Assembly: GCA_022709735.1 (NCBI GenBank)
Contig: JAKLIG010000001.1
Span: 84,135 to 128,585 of the forward strand
DNA from: Patescibacteria group bacterium
Lineage (GTDB): Bacteria; Patescibacteriota; Minisyncoccia; Moranbacterales; UBA2206
Length of the DNA stretch: 44,451 nt
Direction of reading: 5' to 3'
The notes beneath the pieces were generated by a model. That model did no database searches, was not told where the DNA came from, and saw only the letters and a program-made list of their open reading frames with translations. This document shows, one piece after another, positions 8,481 to 16,212 of the stretch (the first letter of the stretch is position 1; the number at the start of each line of letters is the position of its first letter). The translations under genes were made by a program, and so were the position numbers.

Positions 8481-9104
8481 ATGAATAATTTAATCAATAA
8501 TTTAATCAAAGAGGGTTATCTCAAGACCGATTTGGTTATTGATGCGTTTTCCGAAATAAACCGGGTAGAATTTTTGCCGGAAGAATTGGAAGAAGAATTT
8601 TTGGCGGATGTGGCGCTTCCGATTGGACACGGTCAAACAATTTCTCAGCCGAAAACAGTGGCGATAATGTTGGAACTTTTGGACCCATGTCGCGGACAAA
8701 ATATTTTGGATGTTGGGTCGGGTTCCGGTTGGACAACGGCGCTTCTCTGTTATATCGCCGGACATGAAGGAAAAGTGACGGCCATTGAAAGGATTGAAGG
8801 TCTTATGGAGTGGGGGAAAGGCAATGTTTCCAAGTATAAAAATTATGTGAAAAATGGAGAAGAAGGAATTGCGGAATTTTATTTAGCTGATGGCAAAAAA
8901 GGTTTTCCAAAGAATGCACCGTATGACAGAATTTTAGTGAATGCTTCCGCCAAGGTTATTCCGGAAGATTTGAAAAGTCAATTGAAAATTGGAGGAAAAA
9001 TGGTCATTCCAGTGAGAAACAATCTGATTTATCTTGAGAAAAAAAGCGAAAATAATTTTTATAAAGAAGAATACCCCGGATTTAATTTCGTGGCGCTGAT
9101 GTAA
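8481..9104 (+). CDS. pcm: Protein-L-isoaspartate O-methyltransferase
   Basis: The 207-residue SAM-dependent methyltransferase repairs isoaspartyl residues in aged proteins. The family signatures are GHGQTISQPKTVAIMLELL and the SAM-binding motif ILDVGSGSGWTTALL, followed by an acidic AIERIEG segment and the RILVNASAKVIP motif. It starts 7 bases after yjbQ and its stop is one base before the mltG start, so the genes form a compact run. A frameshift or truncation is not apparent. The C-terminal region is shorter than in E. coli Pcm only slightly. Confidence 0.92.
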   Translation: MNNLINNLIKEGYLKTDLVIDAFSEINRVEFLPEELEEEFLADVALPIGHGQTISQPKTVAIMLELLDPCRGQNILDVGSGSGWTTALLCYIAGHEGKVTAIERIEGLMEWGKGNVSKYKNYVKNGEEGIAEFYLADGKKGFPKNAPYDRILVNASAKVIPEDLKSQLKIGGKMVIPVRNNLIYLEKKSENNFYKEEYPGFNFVALM

Positions 9105-9105
9105 T

Positions 9106-10119
9106 ATGAATAAAAAAAATAAAATAATAATAATTTCGATAATTTTTCTGCTAATCCTTGCAGGTCTTTTTTATTTTAGAGCGCAAGTTTATTATTCGCA
9201 GGGAAATTCGAGTGCCAGCCAAAGTTTTGAAATCAAAAAAGGCGAAGGCAACGCGGAAATTGCCGAAAGACTCAAAGCCGAAAATCTAATTTCCGGAAAA
9301 ATTTATTTCTATTATTATCTCCGCTCGCACGGTTTTCAAAATAAAATTATGCCGGGAGTTTATAGCCTTTCCGGCAATATGAAAATTCCAGAGATTGTGA
9401 GTGTGATTATCAATTCAGAAAGCCAATTTATAAAAATTACTTTTCCGGAAGGATTTACGATGAAGCAGATGGCGGAAAAATTAAATTCCAACGGACTTTC
9501 CGGCGATGAATTCCTAAAGATTGCCAATACTCCAGGAGAACTCAAAAAACGCTACAGTTATTTGACTCCGGATTCGGTCAAAACCTTAGAGGGTTATCTT
9601 TTTCCGGATACATATTTTTTCAAAAAAGATATAAGCGCGGAAAATATTGTCGGACGTATGCTGGATACTTTTGACGGAAAGCTAAATGATCAAATGCAAA
9701 AAGATATTTTGAAGCAAAATAAATCTATAAATGATGTGATTATTATGGCGAGCATCGTTGAGCGCGAAGTGCAGACTCTTGAGGATATGAAAATAGCGAG
9801 CGGAATTTTTTGGAAAAGAATTGCTAGTGGTCAGCGTCTTCAAAGTGATGCTCCGCTTTCCTATATTTTAGGCGACACGAATGATCAGCACAGCGGAAAA
9901 GATTTAGAACTTAATTCGCCATATAACACCTATCGCTTTTCTGGTCTTCCGCCTGCTCCAATTTCCAATCCCGGAATCAATGCCATAAATTCTGCAATTT
10001 ATCCAGAAAATTCAAATTACAATTTTTTTCTTACGGCTTCAGTTAATGGCGAAAAGAAAGTTATTTATTCTAAGACTTTCCAGGAGCATGTGGCTAACAA
10101 ACAAAAATACGGATTGTAA
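9106..10119 (+). CDS. mltG: Endolytic murein transglycosylase MltG (YceG-like)
   Basis: This 337-residue membrane-anchored enzyme cleaves nascent glycan strands and sets chain length during wall synthesis. Residues 6-24 form an N-terminal membrane anchor. A LysM-like region follows (FEIKKGEGNAEIAERLKAE), then the YceG catalytic part with ASIVERE, whose Glu 219 is the expected catalytic residue, LQSDAPLSYIL, and SPYNTYRFSGLPPAPISNPG. The start codon lies one base after the pcm stop. A terminator follows at 10151-10174. Presence of MltG with LCP, UppS and DgkA indicates a peptidoglycan wall. Confidence 0.94.
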   Translation: MNKKNKIIIISIIFLLILAGLFYFRAQVYYSQGNSSASQSFEIKKGEGNAEIAERLKAENLISGKIYFYYYLRSHGFQNKIMPGVYSLSGNMKIPEIVSVIINSESQFIKITFPEGFTMKQMAEKLNSNGLSGDEFLKIANTPGELKKRYSYLTPDSVKTLEGYLFPDTYFFKKDISAENIVGRMLDTFDGKLNDQMQKDILKQNKSINDVIIMASIVEREVQTLEDMKIASGIFWKRIASGQRLQSDAPLSYILGDTNDQHSGKDLELNSPYNTYRFSGLPPAPISNPGINAINSAIYPENSNYNFFLTASVNGEKKVIYSKTFQEHVANKQKYGL

Positions 10120-10150
10120 GCATTTACTAAAATACGAATAATTTTTTAAG

Positions 10151-10174
10151 AAGCCTCTTGTAGAAGGCTTTTTT
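10151..10174 (+). terminator. Intrinsic terminator after mltG
   Basis: AAGCCT (10151-10156) pairs with AGGCTT (10165-10170) and is followed by TTTT. It closes the malic enzyme-yjbQ-pcm-mltG run. Confidence 0.75.
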
Positions 10175-10225
10175 ATAGGGTTGATTTAGAGGAAAAGTGG
10201 TGATACAATATCAGTATAAAAGTTT

Positions 10226-10291
10226 TGTCATGCTGAATTTATTTCAGCATCTAAAAAAATACCAAGATCCCGAAACAAGTTCGGGATGACA
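10226..10291. repeat. HPELVSGS-type palindromic repeat, copy 2
   Basis: The same two-hairpin element as at 5400-5470: TGCTGAATTTATTTCAGCA, then ATCCCGAAACAAGTTCGGGAT, with TGTCA and TGACA ends. It ends 7 bases before rarA. Confidence 0.85.
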
Positions 10292-10298
10292 TAAAAAT

Positions 10299-11486
10299 AT
10301 GGATAATAATAAAAATAGTATTCCATTAGCTGATCGGATTCGGCCGGAAAAATTATCTGATTTTTTCGGGCAGGAAAAACTGATCGGCGAAAAATCTTTT
10401 TTGAGCGTTGCCATCAAAAATGACAATGTGCCGTCAATGATTCTTTGGGGTCCGCCCGGTTCAGGAAAAACCACTCTTGCTTTCATTATCGCCAAAAATA
10501 CCGGCGCGGAATTTATCACACTTAGCGCCACTTCCAGTGGAAAAAAAGATTTGATTGAAGTTATCGCTAAAGCTAAAAACAATCAGCTTAAGAATAAAAA
10601 AACTATTCTTTTCATTGACGAAATCCACCGCTGGAACAAATCACAGCAGGACGCACTTTTGCCCAGCGTAGAAAAAGGTATAATTATTTTTATTGGCGCG
10701 ACAACAGAAAACCCCAGTTTTGAAGTGAACGGCGCTTTGCTTTCGAGAACGCGGGTTTTTGTTTTGGAAAAACTAACCGAGAAAGATTTGGAAAAAATAA
10801 TCCAGCGGGCGGTGAAAATTATAAACAGTGGCAACATGAAAGAAGAAGCGATAAAATTTTTATCGCGAATGTCAAATGGCGATGCTCGAACAGCGCTAAA
10901 TGTTTTGGAAATATTATGCGGTCAAAAAAATAAAAATATTTCCATTGAAAAAATAAAAGAAGTTTTTCAAAAAACTCATCTGCTTTATGATAAAAACGGA
11001 GAAGAGCATTTCAATATTATTTCTGCGCTTCATAAATCAATGCGCGGAGGGGATGCCGACGCCGCGCTTTATTGGATAACTCGAATGCTCGAAGGTGGGG
11101 AAGATCCACTCTATATTGCGAGGCGTCTGGTGCGTTTTGCGTCCGAAGATGTTGGTCTCGCTAATAATACCGCCCTAATTCTAGCCAATGCGGTTTTTGA
11201 TGCCTGCCACAAACTTGGTATGCCGGAATGTAGTGTTCATCTGGCGCAGTGCGTTATTTATCTTTCAAAAAGCAAAAAAGATATTACGGCTTATGAAGCG
11301 TATGGAAAAGCAAAATCTGATGTAGAAAATTTTGGCAATTTGCCGGTGCCACTTCACATTCGCAACGCGCCGACAAAACTAATGAAAGATTTGGGATATT
11401 CCAAAAATTATAAATATACGCCAAAAGAGGACAGCTCGAATCAAACTTATCTTCCGGAAGAGTTGGAAGGGAGAAAGTATTTTTGA
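10299..11486 (+). CDS. rarA: Replication-associated recombination protein RarA (MgsA-like AAA+ ATPase)
   Basis: The 395-residue AAA+ protein acts at stalled replication forks. The Walker A motif GPPGSGKTT (51-59), the Walker [11 protein letters not shown] (103-112, with the family-typical DEIHRxNKxQQDxLLP), [12 protein letters not shown] and the arginine finger LLSRTRV all fit RarA rather than clamp loader subunits. The C-terminal half contains the MgsA segment [16 protein letters not shown] and the conserved end [20 protein letters not shown]. It is a stand-alone gene between two copies of the HPELVSGS-type repeat, without a visible Shine-Dalgarno. Confidence 0.95.
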   Translation: MDNNKNSIPLADRIRPEKLSDFFGQEKLIGEKSFLSVAIKNDNVPSMILWGPPGSGKTTLAFIIAKNTGAEFITLSATSSGKKDLIEVIAKAKNNQLKNKKTILFIDEIHRWNKSQQDALLPSVEKGIIIFIGATTENPSFEVNGALLSRTRVFVLEKLTEKDLEKIIQRAVKIINSGNMKEEAIKFLSRMSNGDARTALNVLEILCGQKNKNISIEKIKEVFQKTHLLYDKNGEEHFNIISALHKSMRGGDADAALYWITRMLEGGEDPLYIARRLVRFASEDVGLANNTALILANAVFDACHKLGMPECSVHLAQCVIYLSKSKKDITAYEAYGKAKSDVENFGNLPVPLHIRNAPTKLMKDLGYSKNYKYTPKEDSSNQTYLPEELEGRKYF

Positions 11487-11502
11487 AAGTTTATTTATTT
11501 TA

Positions 11503-11578
11503 TGTTATCCCGAACTTGTTTCGGGATCTCTGGTAGGTTTTGATTTAATTGAGATGCTGAAACAAGTTCAGCATGACA
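11503..11578. repeat. HPELVSGS-type palindromic repeat, copy 3 (inverted)
   Basis: Reads ATCCCGAACTTGTTTCGGGAT then ATGCTGAAACAAGTTCAGCAT, which is the opposite orientation to the copies at 5400 and 10226. It lies between rarA and mpg. Confidence 0.85.
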
Positions 11579-11603
11579 AGTTTAATATAAATTATTTTTT
11601 TCT

Positions 11604-12143
11604 ATGCCAATTCTCAAGCAAAATTTCTACAATCAGAATACTTTAAAAGTTGCCAAGAATTTGCTGGGTTGTTTTTTGGTTCGGAAAAAGGAAAAGAAAA
11701 TAATTCGAGTGGTGATAACGGAAACAGAAGCTTATCGCGGGTTTCATGATCTGGCTTCACACGCTTCAAAGGGGAAGACAGAGAGAAACAAAATTATGTT
11801 TGGAAAATCGGGGCATGCTTATATTTATTTAGTCTACGGCATGCACTGGATGCTGAACATTGTGACGGAAGAAAAAAATTTTCCGGCGGCGGTGCTTATT
11901 CGTGGAGTTAATCTTTTGAATGAAAAAGGGGAAACGATAAAAAAACTTGATGGTCCGGCGAAACTGACTAAATTTCTTGGAATAACCGGAAAATTAAATG
12001 GTTTGGATATGGCGCAGAAAAAAATTCTTTGGGTGGAAAAGGGGGAGATAAAAAACAAAAAAATTATCAAATCAAAAAGAGTGGGCGTGGATTATGCCAA
12101 ACACTGCAAAGAGTGGAAGTGGAATTTTAAACTTGATTTGTAA
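11604..12143 (+). CDS. mpg: 3-methyladenine DNA glycosylase (AAG/Mpg family)
   Basis: The 179-residue enzyme removes alkylated and deaminated purines from DNA. Family features are the N-terminal AKNLLGCFLV, the catalytic segment VITETEAYRG (Glu 42 expected to activate water), DLASHASKGKTERN, YIYLVYGMHWMLNIV, and the C-terminal RVGVDYAKH. The protein is slightly shorter than many homologues, with a brief C-terminus after the RVG(V/I)DYA motif, but all active-site parts are present. It is followed closely by a promoter for the next gene (12159-12187), so it probably ends its own unit. No clear terminator was seen. Confidence 0.93.
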   Translation: MPILKQNFYNQNTLKVAKNLLGCFLVRKKEKKIIRVVITETEAYRGFHDLASHASKGKTERNKIMFGKSGHAYIYLVYGMHWMLNIVTEEKNFPAAVLIRGVNLLNEKGETIKKLDGPAKLTKFLGITGKLNGLDMAQKKILWVEKGEIKNKKIIKSKRVGVDYAKHCKEWKWNFKLDL

Positions 12144-12158
12144 TATTTTAATGGCAAC

Positions 12159-12187
12159 TTGACATGAGGTTGCTTTATTATTAGAAT
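12159..12187 (+). promoter_or_regulatory. Strong promoter placing the start on the next ATG
   Basis: TTGACA (12159-12164), a 17-base spacer and TAGAAT (12182-12187). The seventh base after the -10 is the A of the ATG at 12194, so the mRNA is predicted to be leaderless. Confidence 0.75.
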
Positions 12188-12193
12188 AACATT

Positions 12194-12484
12194 ATGAAAA
12201 AAGGAAATAAAAAAACTGAATATACAACCAAGGCGGATATTGAAAAATTAATGGAAACGCAAACTAAAATTCTTTTAAATGCGATAGATGCTGTTATGGA
12301 AAAACGGTTAGAAAAGATTGAATTAAGACTGGGTAATAAAATTGATAATGTTCAAACCCTTATTGATGCCTATGTGAAAAACCAAGAAGATTTTAGGCAA
12401 GAATTTATGATTATGAAGGAAGAGATGAAAAATATCAAGAAAATCATTAAAGAAAAGTTTAATTTGGAAGTGTCAGCTATTTAA
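12194..12484 (+). CDS. Small coiled-coil protein, unknown function
   Basis: The 96-residue product is charged and mostly helical by composition. After a basic N-terminus (MKKGNKKTEYTTKADIEKL), heptad-like runs such as IEKLMETQTKILLNAIDAVM, LEKIELRLGNKIDNVQTLID and FMIMKEEMKNIKKIIKEKF suggest a long coiled coil. There is no signal peptide or membrane segment. It has its own promoter and a terminator (12510-12534), so it is a single-gene unit, and the promoter position predicts a leaderless mRNA. I do not recognise a characterised family. Confidence 0.75.
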   Translation: MKKGNKKTEYTTKADIEKLMETQTKILLNAIDAVMEKRLEKIELRLGNKIDNVQTLIDAYVKNQEDFRQEFMIMKEEMKNIKKIIKEKFNLEVSAI

Positions 12485-12509
12485 TATAAATAAGCTTGGC
12501 TTTTAATTT

Positions 12510-12534
12510 AGTCCTTTATCTAAGGGCTTTTTTT
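12510..12534 (+). terminator. Intrinsic terminator after the coiled-coil gene
   Basis: AGTCCTT (12510-12516) pairs with AAGGGCT (12522-12528) and is followed by a T-run. Confidence 0.8.
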
Positions 12535-12536
12535 AT

Positions 12537-12565
12537 TTGACAAAATGCCTAAAACCTGCTATACT
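12537..12565 (+). promoter_or_regulatory. Promoter of the long-leader membrane-protein gene
   Basis: TTGACA (12537-12542), a 17-base spacer and TATACT (12560-12565). The predicted start near 12572 leaves a leader of about 190 bases before the ATG at 12763. Confidence 0.75.
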
Positions 12566-12617
12566 CATATATCGTACCTAAGATTTGGTTTTCAGAATTT
12601 CGCGTATAAGTTCCAAT

Positions 12618-12643
12618 GCAAAAACACCCTCCTTAGTTTTTGC
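12618..12643 (+). promoter_or_regulatory. Leader hairpin displaying an anti-Shine-Dalgarno loop
   Basis: A perfect 8-bp stem GCAAAAAC (12618-12625) / GTTTTTGC (12636-12643) presents the 10-base loop ACCCTCCTTA. CTCCTTA (12629-12635) in the loop is the exact complement of TAAGGAG (12749-12755), the ribosome-binding site of the downstream gene. Apart from one extra C, the loop equals the bacterial 16S rRNA 3' end ACCTCCTTA. This fits a translational control element. The ligand or trigger is unknown. Confidence 0.55.
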
Positions 12644-12762
12644 TAGTAGGTAAAATGTATTTTTTCGGGATAATTCTTGAAAAGATGCTATCTTGTATGC
12701 GGAATTGTGAAAGGCAATGGATTGTTGTTTAAACCCAAACAATGTTATTAAGGAGAAAAAAG

Positions 12763-13095
12763 ATGGTAGAAAAGATGATGAAAAAGAAGATCTCATCTAA
12801 TCCGGGTAAGGAGTGCGCCGTAATCATGGCTTTGGGTCTCATTTCATCCATACTGGCGGTGATATTTGCAGAGGAGCCAATCCCTGCGCCGGTGTACTTT
12901 TTGATAAATATCATTACCGCTGTGGGAAGCATTGGTTTCGGTTTCATGCTTGGGCAAAAAAACGTGTTGGATTTTTTCCGCGACAAAAAAACGGAGAAAA
13001 AAGGAGAATCAGTGAAGAAGGAAATACAGATATTGATTACCTCCAATCTCGACCCGAATGCTTTCACAAAAGACCCGTGGACAATCATAAAATAA
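12763..13095 (+). CDS. Small two-span membrane protein, unknown function
   Basis: The ATG at 12763 is chosen because TTAAGGAG lies 7 bases upstream; an in-frame ATG at 12742 precedes that site. The 110-residue product has a basic N-terminus, two hydrophobic helices (about 18-36 and 43-63, separated by EEPIPAP), then a basic cytoplasmic-looking tail (RDKKTEKKGESVKKE) and the end DPNAFTKDPWTIIK. It has its own promoter, an unusually long structured leader and a terminator (13126-13163). I do not recognise a family. The regulated leader suggests a conditionally made protein. Confidence 0.75.
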   Translation: MVEKMMKKKISSNPGKECAVIMALGLISSILAVIFAEEPIPAPVYFLINIITAVGSIGFGFMLGQKNVLDFFRDKKTEKKGESVKKEIQILITSNLDPNAFTKDPWTIIK

Positions 13096-13125
13096 GCCAG
13101 ATCTGAGGGAACCTGGCAACAAATT

Positions 13126-13163
13126 AAAAGGGGAGTCACTAGAACATTCAGTGTCTCCCTTTT
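13126..13163 (+). terminator. Intrinsic terminator of the two-span membrane protein
   Basis: AAAAGGGGAGTCACT (13126-13140) pairs, with a bulge, with AGTGTCTCCCTTTT (13150-13163). The stem ends in the T-run TTTTATAATT. Confidence 0.75.
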
Positions 13164-13181
13164 ATAATTCTTGTTTCCGTG

Positions 13182-13346
13182 CTTTTTCTTTCCGCAAGAA
13201 AAAGTAGCAAAAAGAACTCTCAGCCGAGCTTGCGCGCCAATAAATTCTGTGTTCGCTGGCTAAAATTTATGTTCCGCTACGCTCCATAATAAATTTTTTA
13301 ACGCCAACTCGCTTGAATTTATAATGTCGCGCTGCGCAAGGCTGAA
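13182..13346. repeat. Composite intergenic repeat
   Basis: It opens with the hairpin CTTTTTCTT (13182-13190) / AAGAAAAAG (13196-13204). A larger region follows whose ends are inverted (CAGCCGAGCTTGCGCG near 13221 against CGCGCTGCGCAAGGCTG near 13328). It is more GC-rich than the surroundings and fills the convergent gap before the pth stop. No gene is seen in it. Confidence 0.6.
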
Positions 13347-13361
13347 ATAAAGATGAAAATA

Positions 13362-13946
13362 CTAAAAAAGTTTTTCGATTTCCCCCAAAATATTCTCGGA
13401 TATTTTTTTTATTGTCTCAAGTTCTTCGGCGGAAAATTTTTCCAATACAAAATCGCCCGCCTCGACTCGCGGAGACGTTTCGTCGACGCGAGGCGGGTGC
13501 GTGTCTAGGCGACAAACTAAAGCTTCGCCAACTGATTGTCCGATGCCAACCCGAATTCGTTTGAATTTCTGTGTGCCAAGCTGATCAATGATATTCTGGA
13601 CGCCATTGTGTCCAGCCGAAGATGAATCAGTCGCGATTTTATATTTTCCAAGCGCGATGTCAATGTCATCATGAATAACAACAATATCTTCAGGAGTCAG
13701 TTTATAAAAATCTAAAATCGATTTAACAGCTGTTCCGGAAAGGTTCATAAAAGTTTGAGGCTTAACCAGTAAAATTTCTTTGTTATTGATTTCTCCCTTA
13801 GAAATTTCCGCATCAAATTTTTTATTAAATTCAAACTCCGGAAAATTCCATTTTTCTTTGATTTTGTCCAACATTAAAAATCCGGTGTTATGCCGAGTGT
13901 TTTCATATTTTTTTTCCGGATTGCCAAGGCCGATAATAATTTTCAT
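13362..13946 (-). CDS. pth: Peptidyl-tRNA hydrolase
   Basis: The 194-residue enzyme releases peptides from stalled peptidyl-tRNA. Signature residues are Asn 9 and His 19 in GLGNPEKKYENTRHNTGF, the FMNLSG segment near 66-71, Asp 93 in VIHDDID, and SSSAGHNGVQNI. Between GIGQ and DFVLEKFS, residues about 150-164 (within CRLDTHPPRVDETSPRVEAG) are not part of the normal fold. They are encoded by a GC-rich palindrome (13456-13497) that keeps the frame. The gene starts 9 bases after the LCP stop and is probably co-transcribed with it. Confidence 0.94.
   Translation of the reverse strand: MKIIIGLGNPEKKYENTRHNTGFLMLDKIKEKWNFPEFEFNKKFDAEISKGEINNKEILLVKPQTFMNLSGTAVKSILDFYKLTPEDIVVIHDDIDIALGKYKIATDSSSAGHNGVQNIIDQLGTQKFKRIRVGIGQSVGEALVCRLDTHPPRVDETSPRVEAGDFVLEKFSAEELETIKKISENILGEIEKLF
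13456..13497. repeat. GC-rich palindrome inserted in frame in pth
   Basis: The outer arms CCCGCCTCG (13456-13464) / CGAGGCGGG (13489-13497) and an inner hairpin GACG-TTT-CGTC (13474-13484) form a compact element far richer in GC than the gene around it. It adds about 15 residues without breaking the frame. Confidence 0.75.
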
Positions 13947-13955
13947 ATTGTATGA

Positions 13956-15380
13956 TTAATTTTCATCTTCATTATAATCCTTAAAGCTGACTTCCGCCAG
14001 AGAATAGCGGGGGATAAGATCTTTCCCAATAACCAAAACTAAATCAGTCGATACATTACCGATTAATTTTTTATATTTCGCATCTAAATTTTCAGAAGTT
14101 TTGGCTGGCAATTTTTTTATGAGTTCATTTAAGGTAAAAGGCTTATTTTTGCCGGTTAAATCATAAACAAAAGTTTCATTTTCCAAACTTTTTCCAAAAT
14201 CAGAAAGAACAACAACATTTTTGTATCCAAAACTGTCTTTCAACAAGGCAGTTAATCGCTTGAGAACTAATTCATTCCCGCTTTTATTTATGAGAATAAC
14301 GCTGGCATTTTCCTTGGCGATTTCTTCTCTCGTTCTTTTTATTTCATTGGTATCGAAAATATTTTGCGCGATGTCCTGGACTTCGCTCCAATTTCCAATT
14401 CTTGGAATGAGCGCGGAAGTTTGATAAATGCGAGAACCCTTGAGCAGGCTGTCGCTTTTCCAGGCGTCAAGCACGATGTTATTGATATTGTCTGTATCTA
14501 ATTTTCTGGCTAATTTTATAAAATCTTCAAGTTCGGAACTGGAAATGTTCGTTTTCACATTTTCTCCCAAAACATTAAGCAGTTGATTTAGCGCTACGGC
14601 ATTGAGCAGTGTGCCGGTGGAAAAAATTTTATTTTTTACCGCCTGCATAACTTGCTGTTGCCTTTTGGCTCGACCAAAATCACTCTCCGGATCATCATGT
14701 CGCATTCGAGCATATTTCAAAGCGGTTGCTCCATCAAGATGATGAAAACCTTTCTTGAGTTCAAAAATTTCATAACTATAATTCGGCCCGGGATACTTTG
14801 GATCATAAATATCTCGCTCGCTGGTGATATTTATTCCGCCAATGGCATCGATGGCTTTTTGAAAACCGTCAAAATTTAGCACGACCCAATAATCAATATC
14901 GAGTGAAGTGATATTTTTTATCATTGCTTTCATTGGCTCCATAGATTTTTCTGAATTTTCAGGATAACTTCCCAGACCGTATCCATAAATAGTATTTATT
15001 TTATTTTCATAGCCCGTGTTTGGAACTTCTGCATAAAGATCACGCGGAATGGAAAGGAGCGCTACTTTTCCGGTTTTTGTATTGAGGCTGGCAATCATTA
15101 TTGTATCAGCCAAATTGCTTCCGGGTTTGCCTTTGCCGGCAATTCCCAAAAGAAGAATATTTATTCTTTCGCCGTTTGCTTTCTCGAGATTAATTTTATT
15201 CGGGACAACTATATTTTTAAAAGTGCCAAAAAAGGAAGCGCTATTGTCATTTTTCACATTTATCTTGTTTTCCACTTCAGTTATTTTCCAGATAAAAAAC
15301 GCGCCATGAATAAGACCGATGAAAACTATAAAAAAAGCCAGCCCAAAAACAAGTTTTATGAAGATATTTTTTATTTTCAT
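13956..15380 (-). CDS. LytR-CpsA-Psr (LCP) family protein with C-terminal LytR_C domain
   Basis: The start is ATG 15380 (474 residues); a further upstream in-frame ATG at 15416 would prepend a hydrophobic segment. Residues about 7-30 form a membrane anchor. The LCP catalytic domain includes LLLGIAGKGK, ALLSIPRDLYAEV, INTIYGYG, VVLNFDGF, DAIGGI, HHLDGATALKYARMRH, and DFGRAKRQQQV. LCP enzymes transfer lipid-linked polymers to the cell wall outside the membrane. A LytR_C-like domain (ASVILINKSGNELVLKRLT onward) forms the C-terminal third. It is divergent from lepB and heads an operon with pth. Confidence 0.93.
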   Translation of the reverse strand: MKIKNIFIKLVFGLAFFIVFIGLIHGAFFIWKITEVENKINVKNDNSASFFGTFKNIVVPNKINLEKANGERINILLLGIAGKGKPGSNLADTIMIASLNTKTGKVALLSIPRDLYAEVPNTGYENKINTIYGYGLGSYPENSEKSMEPMKAMIKNITSLDIDYWVVLNFDGFQKAIDAIGGINITSERDIYDPKYPGPNYSYEIFELKKGFHHLDGATALKYARMRHDDPESDFGRAKRQQQVMQAVKNKIFSTGTLLNAVALNQLLNVLGENVKTNISSSELEDFIKLARKLDTDNINNIVLDAWKSDSLLKGSRIYQTSALIPRIGNWSEVQDIAQNIFDTNEIKRTREEIAKENASVILINKSGNELVLKRLTALLKDSFGYKNVVVLSDFGKSLENETFVYDLTGKNKPFTLNELIKKLPAKTSENLDAKYKKLIGNVSTDLVLVIGKDLIPRYSLAEVSFKDYNEDEN

Positions 15381-15446
15381 TGTTTTAATAATAAACGGAT
15401 AAAGTACATAAGTCAAACTTTGGCTGATTCAAGCCACATTTTGCTA

Positions 15447-15475
15447 TTGTCAAAGAGCCTTTTATCTGTTATTAT
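15447..15475 (+). promoter_or_regulatory. Promoter of lepB placing the start on the ATG
   Basis: TTGTCA (15447-15452), a 17-base spacer and TATTAT (15470-15475). The seventh base after the -10 is the A of the lepB ATG (15482), predicting a leaderless mRNA. Confidence 0.7.
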
Positions 15476-15481
15476 AAGGCA

Positions 15482-16093
15482 ATGAAAGAGGAAAATTCCA
15501 ATTATTCTTATCAGGGAGTGGGGGAGTTCATACTTGAGATAATAAAAATCATTGCACTGGCCTTCATAATAATCGTTCCGATAAGAGTTTTTTTATTTCA
15601 GCCGTTTTTTGTGCAAGGCGCTTCTATGGAGCCTAATTTTGAAGACGGACAGTATCTTATCATAAACGAATTCGGGTTTAAGGAAACAAATATAAATTTG
15701 GGTTCGCATTCTATTTTAGATGTAAATCCATTCAAAGAAATTGAAAGGCAGCGGCCGGTAGTTTTTCGCTATCCACTGGATCCTAAAAAGTTTTTTATCA
15801 AAAGAGTGATTGGGTTACCGGGAGAAAAAGTTCAAATTAAGAATAATGAAATTTCGATTTTCAATGAAAGTAATCCTAACGGATTTGTGTTGGACGAAAA
15901 AACATATATTCCAATCGGCACGCCGACAAAAGGAGATACAACGATAACACTCAAAGACAATCAATATTTTGTTTTGGGCGACAATCGCGCTTTTAGTTCC
16001 GATTCCAGAATGTGGGGGCCGGTACCAAAAGAAGATATTATGGGAGAGGTGCTTCTGCGTGCTTGGCCACTAGATAAAATAGCAGTATATTAA
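15482..16093 (+). CDS. lepB: Signal peptidase I
   Basis: This 203-residue membrane serine protease cleaves signal peptides on the outer face of the membrane. It has one N-terminal membrane helix (about 18-39), the nucleophile Ser 48 in QGASMEPNF, the general base Lys 107 in FFIKRVIGLPGE, and the conserved GDNRAFSSDSRMWGPV segment near the C-terminus. The likely substrates include the large secreted Cys-rich protein at 22505-25858, which has a classic AQA cleavage site. It is transcribed divergently from the LCP gene. Confidence 0.96.
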   Translation: MKEENSNYSYQGVGEFILEIIKIIALAFIIIVPIRVFLFQPFFVQGASMEPNFEDGQYLIINEFGFKETNINLGSHSILDVNPFKEIERQRPVVFRYPLDPKKFFIKRVIGLPGEKVQIKNNEISIFNESNPNGFVLDEKTYIPIGTPTKGDTTITLKDNQYFVLGDNRAFSSDSRMWGPVPKEDIMGEVLLRAWPLDKIAVY

Positions 16094-16211
16094 TTTTCAA
16101 TTATCAATTTACAATTTACAATGAATTTTCAATTAAATAATTTTCAATGAACAGTGAAACATTGAGAATTGATTGAAAATTAGAAATTGAAAATTTTAAA
16201 TTTAAATTCAT
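16094..16211. repeat. AT-rich intergenic palindrome (TTTTCAATT word family)
   Basis: The left part (16094-16134) reiterates TTTTCAATT/CAATTTACAAT. The right part (about 16160-16196) has the complementary AATTGA, ATTGAAAAT words. The element fills the lepB-hisS gap. A related sequence lies at 28826-28897. Confidence 0.65.
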
Positions 16212-16212
16212 T

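Noticed and set aside
10244-10582. Minus-strand frame ending in a CHPELVSGS peptide.
   Set aside because: That peptide is the known translation of the two-hairpin intergenic repeat, and the rest lies antisense to rarA.
12578-12796. Minus-strand frame over the long leader, with a protein-like end and an AAGGAGG on the minus strand.
   Set aside because: The apparent Shine-Dalgarno is the complement of the loop ACCCTCCTTA and has no good start at the right spacing. The frame runs through the start of the plus-strand gene with low-complexity Ser/Phe residues.
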